This document shows positions 13,209 to 13,270 of a stretch of DNA of 13,270 bases, in pieces. The stretch is from DATFGK01 sp046712825 (GTDB lineage: Bacteria > Actinomycetota > AC-67). The first letter of the stretch is position 1; each line of letters opens with the position of its first letter. The stretch covers positions 1-13,270 of the forward strand of contig JBKKCR010000004.1 of assembly GCA_046712825.1 (NCBI GenBank), given 5' to 3'. Position numbers and translations under genes: made by a program. Under the pieces are notes generated by a model that had not been told where the DNA came from, searched no databases, and worked only from the letters and a program-made list of their open reading frames with translations.

Positions 13209-13270
13209 GCCGGGCCCCCGGGCCGGGCCGGGGCGCACACCCGACGGCGAAAGGGTTGTTGAAAACCCGG
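13209..13270. other. Intergenic end of window
   Basis: After the HD-GYP stop there is a G/C-rich patch with a short CCGGG/CCCGG inverted repeat (13210-13221) and a possible hairpin GGGTT-loop-AACCC (13253-13268) cut by the window edge. No gene or clear terminator is visible in these 62 bases. Confidence 0.3.

Noticed and set aside
13240..13270. Start of a riboswitch or tRNA at the window edge
   Set aside because: The GGGTT/AACCC hairpin is short and cut by the edge; I could match it to no tRNA arm or known riboswitch core.

Overview
The window is about 13.3 kb of high-G+C DNA (roughly two thirds G+C by eye, not counted). It looks like a chromosomal segment from a member of the Actinomycetota, probably an uncultured lineage. 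Four observations support this: the gene order nadD - LytR/LCP-type membrane protein - rsfS; a bsaP-type small cysteine protein directly behind bioB; overlapping ATGA/TGATG gene junctions; and several genes whose TANNNT -10 box lies only 6-9 bases before the start codon, as in leaderless actinobacterial transcripts. TGA, TAA and TAG all act as stops, so the code looks standard. No rRNA, tRNA, CRISPR array, integrase or transposase was seen.

Layout. (1) 1-3443, plus strand: the tail of an unidentified gene, a MoxR/CoxD-type AAA+ ATPase, and a CoxE-type von Willebrand factor A protein. An AbiEi-antitoxin/DUF559 (Vsr-like nuclease) gene sits between the ATPase and its VWA partner and carries an in-frame TGA. 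(2) 3444-4199, plus strand: a PlsC-type acyltransferase behind a compact promoter whose spacer holds a perfect 16-bp inverted repeat, then a strong hairpin terminator. (3) 4214-6616, minus strand: a secreted M43-type zinc metalloprotease and a putrescine-type class III aminotransferase. (4) 6761-9218, plus strand: three tandem cupredoxin lipoproteins, then biotin synthase bioB and its likely auxiliary protein bsaP, packed with overlaps or gaps of a few bases. (5) 9340-9534: a 64-residue zinc-ribbon protein. (6) 9622-11909: nadD, a degenerate LCP/LytR_C membrane protein and rsfS, an overlapping operon. (7) 11973-13208: a membrane-anchored HD-GYP c-di-GMP phosphodiesterase, then an intergenic end.

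Working together. MoxR and the VWA protein form a known chaperone-like pair; their client is not visible here. NadD and RsfS serve NAD synthesis and ribosome silencing, with a cell-envelope protein between them. BioB and BsaP form the last step of biotin synthesis. The most unusual arrangement is the apparent translational coupling of extracytoplasmic copper-type lipoproteins to bioB-bsaP. The other notable points are the broken nuclease gene inside the moxR-coxE pair, the operator-in-promoter of the acyltransferase, and an LCP domain lacking catalytic arginines. I found no clear candidate for a wholly new defence or mobile system.
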